A stretch of 64,000 nt of DNA from Albirhodobacter sp042466415 (GTDB lineage: Bacteria > Pseudomonadota > Alphaproteobacteria > Rhodobacterales > Rhodobacteraceae), in NCBI RefSeq assembly GCF_042466415.1, contig NZ_JAXHCH010000002.1, forward strand, positions 744,001 through 808,000, written 5' to 3'. The position numbers and the translations under genes are program-made. Positions within the stretch are counted from its first letter, which is position 1, and the number at the start of each line of letters is the position of its first letter. Below the pieces are notes generated by a model, which was not told the DNA's origin, made no database searches, and saw only the letters and a program-made list of their open reading frames with translations. Below are positions 56,500-64,000 of this stretch, in pieces.

Positions 56500-57639
56500 T
56501 TATTTGCCTTTCCAGATCCATCCGCCGCCGAAAATGCGTGTGCTGTCAGGGTCGTAGAACACGCATGCCTGACCGGGCGAGACGCCTTCTTCCGGCGTCA
56601 ATAGTTCGACCTCGGCCTCTGTTTCCGAGATCGGACGGATGATCGCGGGGCGCGGCGGGCGGGTCGAGCGGACGCGGACCGTCACATGCCATTCCGGCTG
56701 GCTGGTGAGCGGCGCATCGCCAAGCCAGTTGATTTCGCGCAAGGGAATGGTGCGGGTCGAAAGCGCCTCCTTCGGGCCCACAATCACCCGTTTTGCATCG
56801 GGGTCGAGTTTGACCACATAGAGAGGATCGCCCAGTCCGCCGATCCCCAAGCCGCGCCGCTGGCCGATCGTGTAGTGAATCACCCCGCGATGCGCGCCCA
56901 AAACAGTGCCCTCCATATCCACGATTTCGCCCGGATCGGCCGCACCGGGACGGAGCTTCTCAATGACGGCGGCATAATTCCCATTGGGGACAAAGCAAAT
57001 GTCCTGACTGTCGGGCTTATCCGCCACCGCCAGCCCATATTTCGCAGCCAATGCGCGCGTCTCGGCCTTGGAGGGAAGATGCCCCAGCGGGAACCGCAAG
57101 AAATCAAGCTGGTCTTGCTTGGTCGAGAACAGGAAATAGCTTTGATCGCGATTGCCATCGGCTGCGGCATGAAGCTCGGCCTTGGCAGGGCCTTGCATGC
57201 GCTGGATATAATGGCCCGTTGCCATACAATCGGCATCCAAATCCTTGGCGGTTTCGAGCAGATCCTTGAACTTCACCCGCTCGTTACACCGAATGCAGGG
57301 AACGGGCGTCGCCCCCGCAAGGTAGGCATCCGCGAATTCGTCAATCACGGCCTCGCGGAATGTGTTTTCATAATCGAGCACGTAATGGGGAAAGCCCATC
57401 AATTCTGCCACGCGCCGCGCATCATGAATATCCTGCCCCGCGCAGCACGCGCCCTTTTTCGCCAGAGCCGCGCCGTGATCGTAGAGTTGCAATGTGACGC
57501 CCACGACATCATAGCCCTCGTCCTTCAGCATTGCGGCGACGACAGAGCTATCGACCCCGCCTGACATCGCAACGACAACGCGGGTTTCCGAGGGAGGCTT
57601 GGCGAACCCCAAGGAATTAAGGTTGGTAGGGAGGGTCAT
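56500..57639 (-). CDS. mnmA: tRNA 2-thiouridine(34) synthase MnmA
   Basis: Thiolates U34 of Glu, Gln and Lys tRNAs. 379 residues: PP-loop SGGVDSSVVAAML, the first catalytic Cys in TPVPCIRCNERVKF (CIRCN), ATGHY, FLFSTKQDQLDFLRFPLG, SQDICFVPNG (second Cys) and the C-terminal beta domain (TPEEGVSPGQACVFYDPD). It is convergent with lpxB. Its start region faces sciP. Confidence 0.94.
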   Translation of the reverse strand: MTLPTNLNSLGFAKPPSETRVVVAMSGGVDSSVVAAMLKDEGYDVVGVTLQLYDHGAALAKKGACCAGQDIHDARRVAELMGFPHYVLDYENTFREAVIDEFADAYLAGATPVPCIRCNERVKFKDLLETAKDLDADCMATGHYIQRMQGPAKAELHAAADGNRDQSYFLFSTKQDQLDFLRFPLGHLPSKAETRALAAKYGLAVADKPDSQDICFVPNGNYAAVIEKLRPGAADPGEIVDMEGTVLGAHRGVIHYTIGQRRGLGIGGLGDPLYVVKLDPDAKRVIVGPKEALSTRTIPLREINWLGDAPLTSQPEWHVTVRVRSTRPPRPAIIRPISETEAEVELLTPEEGVSPGQACVFYDPDSTRIFGGGWIWKGK

Positions 57640-57801
57640 TGGGGGCCTGTCTTCGAACTGAGGAGGGGCGCACGGGTGCGCAGCCTTCGGAATATAGGGA
57701 AAATGCTCTGTATCTCAACCCCGCATCGCGCAGCAAGTTTCACCGCACGTTAAGGCATCTTCGTCATTTTGGAGCGGTGACTTGAGAAGGGGTGAGTTGA
57801 A

Positions 57802-58080
57802 ATGTATCTGAAAAAAGTTGACGGGCCGCGATCCGTGACGCTTCCTGATGGGACGGTTCTCACACGGGCGAACCTGCCGCCGGTAACCACGCGGCGATGG
57901 GTGGCGAGCCGTAAGGCCTTGATTGTGCGTGCGGTTGCCTACGGGTTGATGCCTTTGTCGGAGGTGTTGGAGCGGTATGGCCTCTCTGAGGAAGAATTCG
58001 AGATCTGGATGGAGGCGATCACCAAACACGGTGAGAGTGGGTTGAAAGTGACGGCAATTCAGAAATATCGACAACTTTAG
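57802..58080 (+). CDS. sciP: CtrA inhibitor SciP (DUF1153)
   Basis: 92-residue helix-turn-helix protein of the DUF1153 family, which includes Caulobacter SciP (small CtrA inhibitory protein). Features: GPRSVTLPDGTVLTRANLPP, TRRWVASRKALIV (TRRWVxxRKA is the signature) and LERYGLSEEEFEIW. SciP binds CtrA and/or shared promoter elements and represses CtrA-activated genes. It lies 95 bases before ctrA. GAGGGG-type purines precede the ATG. This pairing with ctrA is common in Rhodobacterales. Confidence 0.92.
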   Translation: MYLKKVDGPRSVTLPDGTVLTRANLPPVTTRRWVASRKALIVRAVAYGLMPLSEVLERYGLSEEEFEIWMEAITKHGESGLKVTAIQKYRQL

Positions 58081-58107
58081 GTTGTAATCTTAATAAATCT
58101 CGCGAAG

Positions 58108-58124
58108 GTAATCTGTAGTTAACC
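58108..58124 (+). promoter_or_regulatory. Candidate CtrA box upstream of ctrA
   Basis: GTAA-N7-TTAACC matches the CtrA consensus TTAA-N7-TTAAC with one mismatch. It is about 50 bases before the ctrA ATG and could mediate autoregulation. No GANTC site is seen close by. Confidence 0.55.
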
Positions 58125-58175
58125 AATTACGATCAAAGTTATTTGTGATCGAGGGATTAATGCGGAGAACTGCCG

Positions 58176-58889
58176 ATGCGGATTTTATTGGTCGAAGACG
58201 ACCCCACAACGTCGCGTAGCATCGAATTGATGCTGAGCCATGCGAATTTGAATGTCTATTGCACAGATCTTGGCGAGGAAGGAATCGACCTCGCCAAGCT
58301 CTATGATTACGATCTCATTTTGCTGGATCTCAACCTTCCAGATATGAACGGGCACGAGGTTCTTCGGCAATTGCGCCTTGCGCGGATTGAAACACCAATC
58401 CTGATTTTGACGGGCGCGGATGACACTGAGAACAAAGTGAAGGGCTTCGGATTCGGAGCCGATGATTACATGACGAAGCCCTTCCACCGCGAAGAATTGG
58501 TGGCGCGGATTCATGCGATTATTCGCCGGTCGAAAGGCCATGCGCAGTCGATTATCAACACGGGCAAAATCTCGGTAAATCTCGATGCCAAGACCGTTGA
58601 GGCGGGGGGTAAAACGGTCCATCTGACGGGCAAAGAATATCAGATGCTGGAGCTTCTCTCGTTACGTAAAGGCACCACCTTGACCAAGGAGATGTTTTTA
58701 AATCATCTTTACGGCGGTATGGACGAGCCCGAGTTGAAAATTATCGACGTGTTTATTTGCAAGCTGCGCAAGAAACTTTCGGAAGTTACCGACGGCGATA
58801 ATTATATCGAGACGGTTTGGGGGCGTGGTTACGTCCTGCGCGATCCGGATGCGGGCCAGATGGGCCGCCGCATCGCGATCGGGGCCTAG
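58176..58889 (+). CDS. ctrA: Cell-cycle response regulator CtrA
   Basis: OmpR-type master regulator of the alphaproteobacterial cell cycle; in Rhodobacteraceae it mainly controls motility, gene transfer agents and competence. 237 residues: receiver with D51 (LLDLNLPDMNG), LTGADDTENKVKGFGFGADDYMTKPF (K at the end) and the C-terminal winged helix (HLTGKEYQMLELLSLRKGTTLTKEMFLNHLYGG as family core). The sequence is almost invariant in the group. SD GGAG lies 8 bases upstream. It is downstream of sciP. Confidence 0.95.
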   Translation: MRILLVEDDPTTSRSIELMLSHANLNVYCTDLGEEGIDLAKLYDYDLILLDLNLPDMNGHEVLRQLRLARIETPILILTGADDTENKVKGFGFGADDYMTKPFHREELVARIHAIIRRSKGHAQSIINTGKISVNLDAKTVEAGGKTVHLTGKEYQMLELLSLRKGTTLTKEMFLNHLYGGMDEPELKIIDVFICKLRKKLSEVTDGDNYIETVWGRGYVLRDPDAGQMGRRIAIGA

Positions 58890-58907
58890 TCTCTGGACCT
58901 CACGGCT

Positions 58908-58939
58908 TCTCGCGCCTATCTGTTTGGCGAGGCGCGAGA
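58908..58939 (+). terminator. Hairpin between ctrA and ligA
   Basis: TCTCGCGCC / GGCGCGAGA, perfect 9-bp stem with a 14-base loop, just before the ligA ribosome-binding site. It lacks a T-run, so it may be an attenuator or stabiliser. Confidence 0.4.
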
Positions 58940-58951
58940 CCGGGAGGCATT

Positions 58952-61087
58952 ATGACGAGCCAGAAAGACGAATCCATTCCGACGCATGACCGTCAAAGCG
59001 CCGTTGAAACCGCGCGGAGCGAGATCAGTGCGCTGTCAGCACAGATCGCGACCGCCAATCGTGCCTATCACACGGATGATGCGCCCGAAATCACGGATGC
59101 GCAGTACGATCGTCTCAAACAGCGTTTGCTTGCATTGGAAGCGGAATTTCCGGAGCTGAAAACGCCCGACAGCCCGAGCCAACAGGTCGGCGCGCCGCTT
59201 GGCGAGGGCTTTGGCAAGATCACCCACGAGATCAGAATGCTGAGCCTCGGCAATGCGTTTTCGGACGAGGACGTTACAGATTTTGATGAACGAGTGCGCT
59301 CATATCTGGGCGTGCCTTCTGATGTGATCGCCTTTACGGCAGAGCCCAAGATTGACGGCTTGTCGCTGAGCTTGCGGTATGAAAATGGCCGGTTGATCCA
59401 TGCCGCGACGCGCGGCGACGGTGAGACGGGCGAGAATGTCACGGAGAATGCGCGCACGATCGCAGATATCCCGTGGGAAATTTCGGGCGCGCCAGAGGTG
59501 CTGGAAGTGCGCGGCGAGGTATATATGAGCCACGCCGATTTCGCGGCGCTCAATCTTCGGCAAGTCGAGAAAAACGAAAAGCCCTTCGCAAATCCAAGAA
59601 ATGCTGCGGCGGGATCTTTGCGCCAATTGGACGCGGGCGTCACCGCTGCGCGTCCGCTCAAGTTCTTTGCTTATGCTTGGGGCGCGCTTTCGACACCTTT
59701 GGCGCAGACGCAGTTTTTGGCCATCGAACGTTTGCGTGAATTTGGTTTCTCGACCAATCCTCTCACGAAGCTTTGCGAGACCCCACAACAGCTTATATCG
59801 CATTACCATGATATCGAGCAGCAGCGTGCAAAGCTTGGATATGACATCGATGGCGTGGTTTATAAGGTCAATGATCTTGCGCTGCAAAAACGTCTCGGGT
59901 TCCGTTCCACAACGCCCAGATGGGCGATTGCGCATAAGTTTCCGGCCGAATTGGCGTGGACACGTTTGGAGAAAATCGAAATTCAGGTTGGCCGCACCGG
60001 CGCGTTGAGCCCTGTCGCACGGCTCACGCCGGTGACGGTCGGCGGGGTCGTGGTGTCGAACGCCACGCTCCACAATGAGGATTATATCGCGGGGCGCGAT
60101 TCGAAGGGCGAGCAGATCCGCGAGGGTCGAGACATCCGTGAGGGTGATTGGGTTCAGGTCTACCGCGCCGGGGATGTAATCCCGAAAATCAAGGATGTGG
60201 ATCCGACAAAACGCGGCGATGACAGCGCTGCCTTCCGGTTCCCGCAAACCTGCCCCGAATGCGGATCGGATGCGATCCGTGAGGAGGGGGATGCGGTGCG
60301 CAGGTGTTCGGGCGGTTTGATTTGCCCCGCTCAAGCAGTTGAAAAGCTGAAGCATTTTGTCTCGCGCGGGGCGTTCGATATTGAGGGCTTGGGCGCAAAG
60401 CAAGTTGAGACATTCTATAAAGATGGCTGGATCCGAGAGCCTGCTGATATTTTCACATTGCGCGCGCGCTACGGCGCGGGCCTGCAACAACTGAAAAATC
60501 GGGAGGGTTGGGGGCCGAAATCGGCTGAGAACCTGTTCAAGGCGATTGATGAGCGTCGCAATATCTCGCTCGCGCGGGTGATATTTGCGCTCGGGCTGCG
60601 CCATGTTGGGGAGGCAAGCGCCGCGCTTTTGGCCAATCACTACGGGAGCTGGTCGGCGTTCGAGAGTGCCATGACCCATGCGCGGCTGGGTGAGGGCGCG
60701 GGGTGGGAGGATCTTCTCGCGGTTGACGGGATTGGCGCGGTTCTGGCGACCTCGGTCATCACGGCGTTCCATCAGGAAAATGAGCGTGCGTCGATTGATC
60801 GTTTGATCGCAGAGCTTAACGTTCAGGATGCGAAACGCCGCATGCCAACGGGAAGTCCGGTTGAGGGGCTGACGGTGGTCTTTACCGGCACGCTGGAGAA
60901 GATGACACGCGCGGAGGCGAAGTCGCGCGCAGAGGCATTGGGCGCAAAGGTTGCGGGATCGGTGTCGGCTAAAACAGACATTTTGATCGCGGGGCCGGGG
61001 GCTGGATCAAAGGCGACGAAAGCGGCCGATTTGGGCGTGAAGGTGATCGACGAGGACGCTTGGCTTGCCTTGGTTGAGGGCGCATGA
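58952..61087 (+). CDS. ligA: NAD-dependent DNA ligase LigA
   Basis: Seals nicks with NAD. 711 residues: Ia domain (AYHTDDAPEITDAQYDRL), adenylation core with the lysine in EPKIDGLSLSLRYENG (KIDG), RGEVYM, IDGVVYKVND, then OB fold, zinc finger with CPECGSDAI and CSGGLICPAQ, helix-hairpin-helix repeats and a BRCT domain (VVFTGTLEKMTRAEAK). GGGAGG lies 5 bases before the ATG at 58952. It overlaps recG by 4 bases (ATGA), so repair functions are grouped. Confidence 0.94.
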   Translation: MTSQKDESIPTHDRQSAVETARSEISALSAQIATANRAYHTDDAPEITDAQYDRLKQRLLALEAEFPELKTPDSPSQQVGAPLGEGFGKITHEIRMLSLGNAFSDEDVTDFDERVRSYLGVPSDVIAFTAEPKIDGLSLSLRYENGRLIHAATRGDGETGENVTENARTIADIPWEISGAPEVLEVRGEVYMSHADFAALNLRQVEKNEKPFANPRNAAAGSLRQLDAGVTAARPLKFFAYAWGALSTPLAQTQFLAIERLREFGFSTNPLTKLCETPQQLISHYHDIEQQRAKLGYDIDGVVYKVNDLALQKRLGFRSTTPRWAIAHKFPAELAWTRLEKIEIQVGRTGALSPVARLTPVTVGGVVVSNATLHNEDYIAGRDSKGEQIREGRDIREGDWVQVYRAGDVIPKIKDVDPTKRGDDSAAFRFPQTCPECGSDAIREEGDAVRRCSGGLICPAQAVEKLKHFVSRGAFDIEGLGAKQVETFYKDGWIREPADIFTLRARYGAGLQQLKNREGWGPKSAENLFKAIDERRNISLARVIFALGLRHVGEASAALLANHYGSWSAFESAMTHARLGEGAGWEDLLAVDGIGAVLATSVITAFHQENERASIDRLIAELNVQDAKRRMPTGSPVEGLTVVFTGTLEKMTRAEAKSRAEALGAKVAGSVSAKTDILIAGPGAGSKATKAADLGVKVIDEDAWLALVEGA

Positions 61088-63180
61088 CTTCCTCTGGGCG
61101 TCCGCAGGTTCTGTTTCCGCTTTTTGCGCAGGTCAACTCTCTGGCGGGGGTCGGCGCGAAAACTGCGCAGCTTCTCGCGCAGTTGGGGGTCGAACGCCCG
61201 CGCGATTTGATCCTCACATTGCCCCATAGCGTGGTGGATCGGCGTCCGGTGGCATCAATTTCGGAGGTTGTTGCGCCCGTGATCGTGACGGTGGAGGTCG
61301 AGATTGTCGCCCATTACCCCGCGCGTAAACGCGGCGCGCCCGCGCGGGTTTTGGTCGCGGATACGGAGGGGGAATTCTCCCTCGTATTTTTCCACGCACG
61401 CGGCGATTGGTTAGAAAAGCAACTCCCTGTCGGAGAGCGCAGGGTGATTTCGGGTAAGTTGGAACGCTTTGATAACACGGCGCAAATGGTCCACCCCGAT
61501 TATATTTTGAAGCCGGAAGACGCGGGCGATCTGCCGCGGTTCGAGCCGGTCTATCCCCTTACCGCGGGGCTCTCGCAGCGCGTGATTGCGAAGGCGGCGA
61601 AGGCCGCAATTTCGCGGGCCGAGCCCTTGGAAGAATGGGCGGACGGGGCACTTTTGGTTCGCGAGGGCTGGCCGGACTGGCGCAGCGCGCTGGAGCAAGC
61701 GCATCATCCCGAGGGGCCGCAAGATCTCGCGCCGACGGCGCCAGCGCGCGCGCGGCTCGCCTATGACGAATTCTTTGCGCATCAGTTGACACTTGCGCTT
61801 GCTCGGGCGCAGGTCCGGCGCGCGCGCGGCCTCGCCACGGTGGGGGATGGGCGCCTAAGCAAGACGGTGCTCGCGTCTCTGCCGTATCGACCCACCAATG
61901 CGCAGACCCGCGCGATATCGGAAATCGCGGGCGATATGGCGGCCGAGCGTCGGATGAACCGCTTGCTGCAAGGCGATGTGGGGGCAGGCAAAACGCTTGT
62001 CGCCTTTATGGCTTTATTGATTGCGGTGGAGGCGGGCGGGCAGGGCGTGATGATGGCCCCCACCGAAATTCTGGCGCGCCAACATATGGAAAGCCTTGCG
62101 CCTCTTGCGGCTTCGGCGGGGGTGCGCGTTGAGGTTCTGACGGGGCGCGATCGCAGCAGTGAGCGCGCGCAAAAGTTGAACGATCTGGCCTCTGGTGCGA
62201 TCCATATTTTGGTCGGCACACATGCTGTTTTCCAAAAAGACGTTCATTTCCATGATCTTCGACTGTCGATCATTGATGAGCAGCACCGGTTTGGTGTTGC
62301 GCAGCGCATGGAGCTTGGGGCGAAGGGAACGGCGGTTGATGTCCTGGTGATGACGGCAACTCCGATCCCGCGGTCGCTCAGCCTTGCGCAATACGGCGAT
62401 ATGGATATCTCGATTATTGACGAGAAGCCGCCGGGTCGCACGCCGGTGAAGACCGCCCTGATTGCCATTGAGCGCCGCGATGAGGTTGTCGCGCATCTCA
62501 AACGGGCGATTGCCGAGGGGCGCCAGGCCTATTGGGTTTGTCCCTTGGTCGAGGAGAGCGAGGTGTCTGACCTGACCTCGGCGGAGGCGCGTTTTCGGAC
62601 CTTGCGGGCCGCATTGGGCGAAGGGGTTGTGGGGCTGGTTCACGGGCAGCTTCCGCCAGCGGAAAAAGACGCCGCGATGGCGGATTTTGCCGCGGGTCGC
62701 ACGAAGGTTCTTGTGGCGACGACGGTCATTGAGGTCGGTGTGAATGTTCCCAACGCCTCGATCATGGTGATCGAGCGCGCCGAGACATTCGGGCTTGCGC
62801 AATTGCATCAGCTGCGCGGTCGGGTCGGGCGGGGGGCGGCGGAGTCTACGTGCTTGCTGATGTACGGCGCGCCCTTGACCGAGAGCGGCGAGCGGCGCTT
62901 GCAGATCCTGCGACAGACCGAAGACGGGTTTAAGATCGCGGAAGAGGATCTGGCCATTCGCGGCGCCGGGGATGTGATCGGGACGGCGCAATCAGGGCTT
63001 CCCCGGTTCAGAATCGCCGATGTGGAACGTCAGGCAGGGCTGATGGCGATCGCGCAATCCGATGCGAGGACGTTGCTCGCGCAGGACCCGACCTTGATAT
63101 CGCCGCGCGGTAAGGCGGCGCGTGTTCTATTATGGCTAATGGAACAAGACCGCGCCATTCGTTTAATCTCAGTAGGTTAA
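61084..63180 (+). CDS. recG: ATP-dependent DNA helicase RecG
   Basis: Branch-migrating helicase that rescues stalled forks. 698 residues: N-terminal wedge domain (GVGAKTAQLLAQLGVERPRDL), then helicase motifs: GDVGAGKT (I), APTEILARQH (Ia), DEQHRFG (II, DEQH box), MTATPIPRSL (III), HGQLPPAEKD, ATTVIEVGVNVPNAS (V) and QLRGRVGRG (VI, QxxGRxGR). It is translationally coupled to ligA. After its stop lies the LexA-controlled small gene. Confidence 0.94.
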   Translation: MTSSGRPQVLFPLFAQVNSLAGVGAKTAQLLAQLGVERPRDLILTLPHSVVDRRPVASISEVVAPVIVTVEVEIVAHYPARKRGAPARVLVADTEGEFSLVFFHARGDWLEKQLPVGERRVISGKLERFDNTAQMVHPDYILKPEDAGDLPRFEPVYPLTAGLSQRVIAKAAKAAISRAEPLEEWADGALLVREGWPDWRSALEQAHHPEGPQDLAPTAPARARLAYDEFFAHQLTLALARAQVRRARGLATVGDGRLSKTVLASLPYRPTNAQTRAISEIAGDMAAERRMNRLLQGDVGAGKTLVAFMALLIAVEAGGQGVMMAPTEILARQHMESLAPLAASAGVRVEVLTGRDRSSERAQKLNDLASGAIHILVGTHAVFQKDVHFHDLRLSIIDEQHRFGVAQRMELGAKGTAVDVLVMTATPIPRSLSLAQYGDMDISIIDEKPPGRTPVKTALIAIERRDEVVAHLKRAIAEGRQAYWVCPLVEESEVSDLTSAEARFRTLRAALGEGVVGLVHGQLPPAEKDAAMADFAAGRTKVLVATTVIEVGVNVPNASIMVIERAETFGLAQLHQLRGRVGRGAAESTCLLMYGAPLTESGERRLQILRQTEDGFKIAEEDLAIRGAGDVIGTAQSGLPRFRIADVERQAGLMAIAQSDARTLLAQDPTLISPRGKAARVLLWLMEQDRAIRLISVG

Positions 63181-63209
63181 GGGCTGCTCAGGGTCGTTTT
63201 GCCCCGTTT

Positions 63210-63234
63210 GTTCGCATTTGTTCTCATTTAGTTC
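63210..63234 (+). promoter_or_regulatory. LexA/SOS box (tandem GTTC half-sites)
   Basis: Three direct repeats of GTTC start at 63210, 63220 and 63231. The last two have the exact alphaproteobacterial LexA spacing GTTC-N7-GTTC; the first is at N6. Another reversed GTTC-N7-GTTA-like pair lies at about 63243-63261. It sits about 70-90 bases before the small ORF. Confidence 0.75.
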
Positions 63235-63306
63235 TTTACTGATTGTTAACTTTGTGAGAACAAAGGGGCAACAGGAATGACTTCAGATCCAATAAGGAGC
63301 CGTAGA

Positions 63307-63429
63307 ATGATCGACCAAATCAAAACGACCCTGAATGAGAATGCAGCCACGATCGTGCAAGATGTGCTGGGCGCGAGCTCTTTGATTGTGATGCTGGTGA
63401 TCGGCCTTAATCTTCCATTGTTCTTTTGA
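63307..63429 (+). CDS. LexA-controlled 40-residue single-span membrane protein
   Basis: ATG 63307 follows AAGGAG with a 7-base spacer, the best ribosome-binding site in the area; the 40-codon frame ends at TGA 63427-63429. Residues 1-22 form an amphipathic N-terminus (MIDQIKTTLNENAATIVQDV), and residues about 24-40 form one membrane helix (GASSLIVMLVIGLNLPLFF). A longer in-frame start at 63277 exists but lacks a site. Tandem LexA half-sites lie upstream. Caulobacter SidA is a 29-residue SOS-induced division inhibitor acting at FtsW/FtsN (recalled); this could be an analogue, but homology is not claimed. Confidence 0.6.
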   Translation: MIDQIKTTLNENAATIVQDVLGASSLIVMLVIGLNLPLFF

Positions 63430-63601
63430 CATTCGGCCTTCGGGCCACCCGAGACTGCTTCGCGCTTTTGATGCTGCTTACCCCTGCAGCGACTGCCTGT
63501 CCTGAGCCTCCGGCTCGCCAAAAGCGTTACTCGCCGCCATCTTCGGATGGCGGCTTTTTCTTGTTTGTCGGTCGGATGAGGCGGAGGGCGCGGCGCTGCT
63601 G
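63430..63601. other. Intergenic region with bidirectional terminator
   Basis: A short GGCC-TTCG-GGCC hairpin follows the small gene, a GAGCC-TCC-GGCTC hairpin lies near 63504-63516 and a strong terminator at 63533-63559. No gene seen. Confidence 0.4.
63533..63559 (+). terminator. Intrinsic terminator with UUCG loop
   Basis: GCCGCCATC (63533-63541), loop TTCG, GATGGCGGC (63546-63554), then TTTTT. It ends the transcript of the SOS-linked gene. Confidence 0.88.
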
Positions 63602-64000
63602 CTACTGTGTTTGGGCGGCGTCACTGGCGGCCAATGTCGCGTCGAGCGCGAGCAAAATCGACGCGTGACGGTTGGCGTAATCGCGCGCCGCGAGCAAGAC
63701 GGCAAAGCCCTCAAAGGGCGCGTTGGGCGCCTCACCGCCTTTGAGCATCGCGGCCAGCTCCGATCGCGCGCGTTGCAATTGGTCGGGTGTCTTGCCGATC
63801 ACCAGACCGCCCAAAACCGACGCCGCCGCCTGTCCTAAGGCGCAGGCCCGCACATCTTGCGAAAAGCGCGAGACGCGCCCGTCTTGAAGGTCAAGCGCGA
63901 CCGTAACTTCCGATCCGCACATCGGCGCGCGCTTGCTGGCAATAGCTTGCGGCGCATCGATCGGATCTGTCAGGGGAATATCGGCGGCCAGCGCCAAAAG
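63602..64000 (-). CDS. Iron-sulfur cluster assembly scaffold (NifU/IscU-like), 5' end outside window
   Basis: About 132 residues visible; the start lies past 64000 and the frame is open to the edge, so the gene is partial. The visible part starts LALAADIPLTDPIDAP, has KRAPMCGSEVTVALDL and VRACALGQAAASVLGGLVIG, whose Cys residues correspond to scaffold ligands of the NifU N-terminal family, and ANRHASILLALDATLAA. It belongs to the small single-domain IscU-like proteins found in alphaproteobacteria and probably carries a nascent Fe-S cluster. It is convergent with the small SOS gene. Confidence 0.85.
   Translation of the reverse strand, partial: LLALAADIPLTDPIDAPQAIASKRAPMCGSEVTVALDLQDGRVSRFSQDVRACALGQAAASVLGGLVIGKTPDQLQRARSELAAMLKGGEAPNAPFEGFAVLLAARDYANRHASILLALDATLAASDAAQTQ

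Noticed and set aside
59300..60772. 490-codon leftward frame opposite ligA
   Set aside because: Antisense shadow of LigA; no start signal or family motif.

Overview
The window looks like one uninterrupted stretch of chromosome from an alphaproteobacterium of the order Rhodobacterales (roseobacter-type Rhodobacteraceae). This rests on the GC-rich, GC3-rich coding sequence, the SciP (DUF1153)/CtrA pair, a GTTC-N7-GTTC SOS box of the alphaproteobacterial type, a complete Dct TRAP transporter with DctB/DctD, a DUF2849-CysI-CysH-DUF934 sulfur cluster, LpxI instead of LpxH, and several families (DUF2927, the 'virulence factor' family beside MetF, the split-MetH component) typical of that group. I found no rRNA, tRNA, transposase, prophage or CRISPR array.

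Layout. 1-5.6 kb: the end of an unknown gene and two divergent glycosyltransferases. 5.6-7.0 kb: a probable FnrL-controlled small RNA, a DedA/YqaA-like membrane protein and infC with an ATA start. 7.1-13.1 kb: an alanine-rich membrane-anchored protein, ferredoxin-NADP reductase and an assimilatory sulfate-reduction operon with a divergent Lrp regulator. 13.2-19.6 kb: dctBD-dctPQM, C4-dicarboxylate sensing and uptake, with a DctD that has lost its sigma-54 contact. 19.7-30.8 kb: a P-loop kinase, ThiE-like protein, TrmJ, CtaA, M32 peptidase, a P450/membrane-hydrolase pair, an M48 protease, a DedA protein, a CoxE-like VWA protein and a tiny membrane protein. 30.9-37.8 kb: a DUF2927 lipoprotein with a problematic 5' end, a methyl-THF/MetF module, Ppx and RlmE. 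38.2-43.4 kb: an aldehyde dehydrogenase unit with its AcoR-like regulator, an AraC regulator and miaA. 43.5-56.5 kb: the envelope-biogenesis run pyrH-frr-uppS-cdsA-dxr-rseP-bamA-ompH-fabZ-lpxA-lpxI-lpxB. 56.5-64 kb: mnmA, sciP, ctrA, ligA, recG, a LexA-box-controlled 40-residue membrane protein and an Fe-S scaffold gene cut by the window end.

How the parts work together. The Dct block senses and imports C4-dicarboxylates. The cys cluster makes sulfide, apparently with Fpr or another ferredoxin route as electron source because no cysJ is present. The pyrH-lpxB run couples nucleotide supply, ribosome recycling, undecaprenyl and phospholipid synthesis, outer-membrane assembly and lipid A synthesis. 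SciP and CtrA run the cell-cycle circuit, and LigA, RecG and the small SOS peptide sit next to it.

Most notable observations: (1) a compact multi-hairpin RNA at about 5632-5765 whose loops repeatedly display UCCC/CUCCC, under a perfect FNR box placed exactly where a class II activator should sit; (2) a 40-residue single-span protein at 63307-63429 behind tandem LexA half-sites, reminiscent of the Caulobacter SOS division inhibitor SidA; (3) a four-copy intergenic repeat whose central hairpin varies in sequence but keeps its pairing; (4) a DctD lacking Walker A lysine and GAFTGA loop, paired with two phased palindromes upstream of dctP. All functional statements are inferences from sequence; no searches were run.
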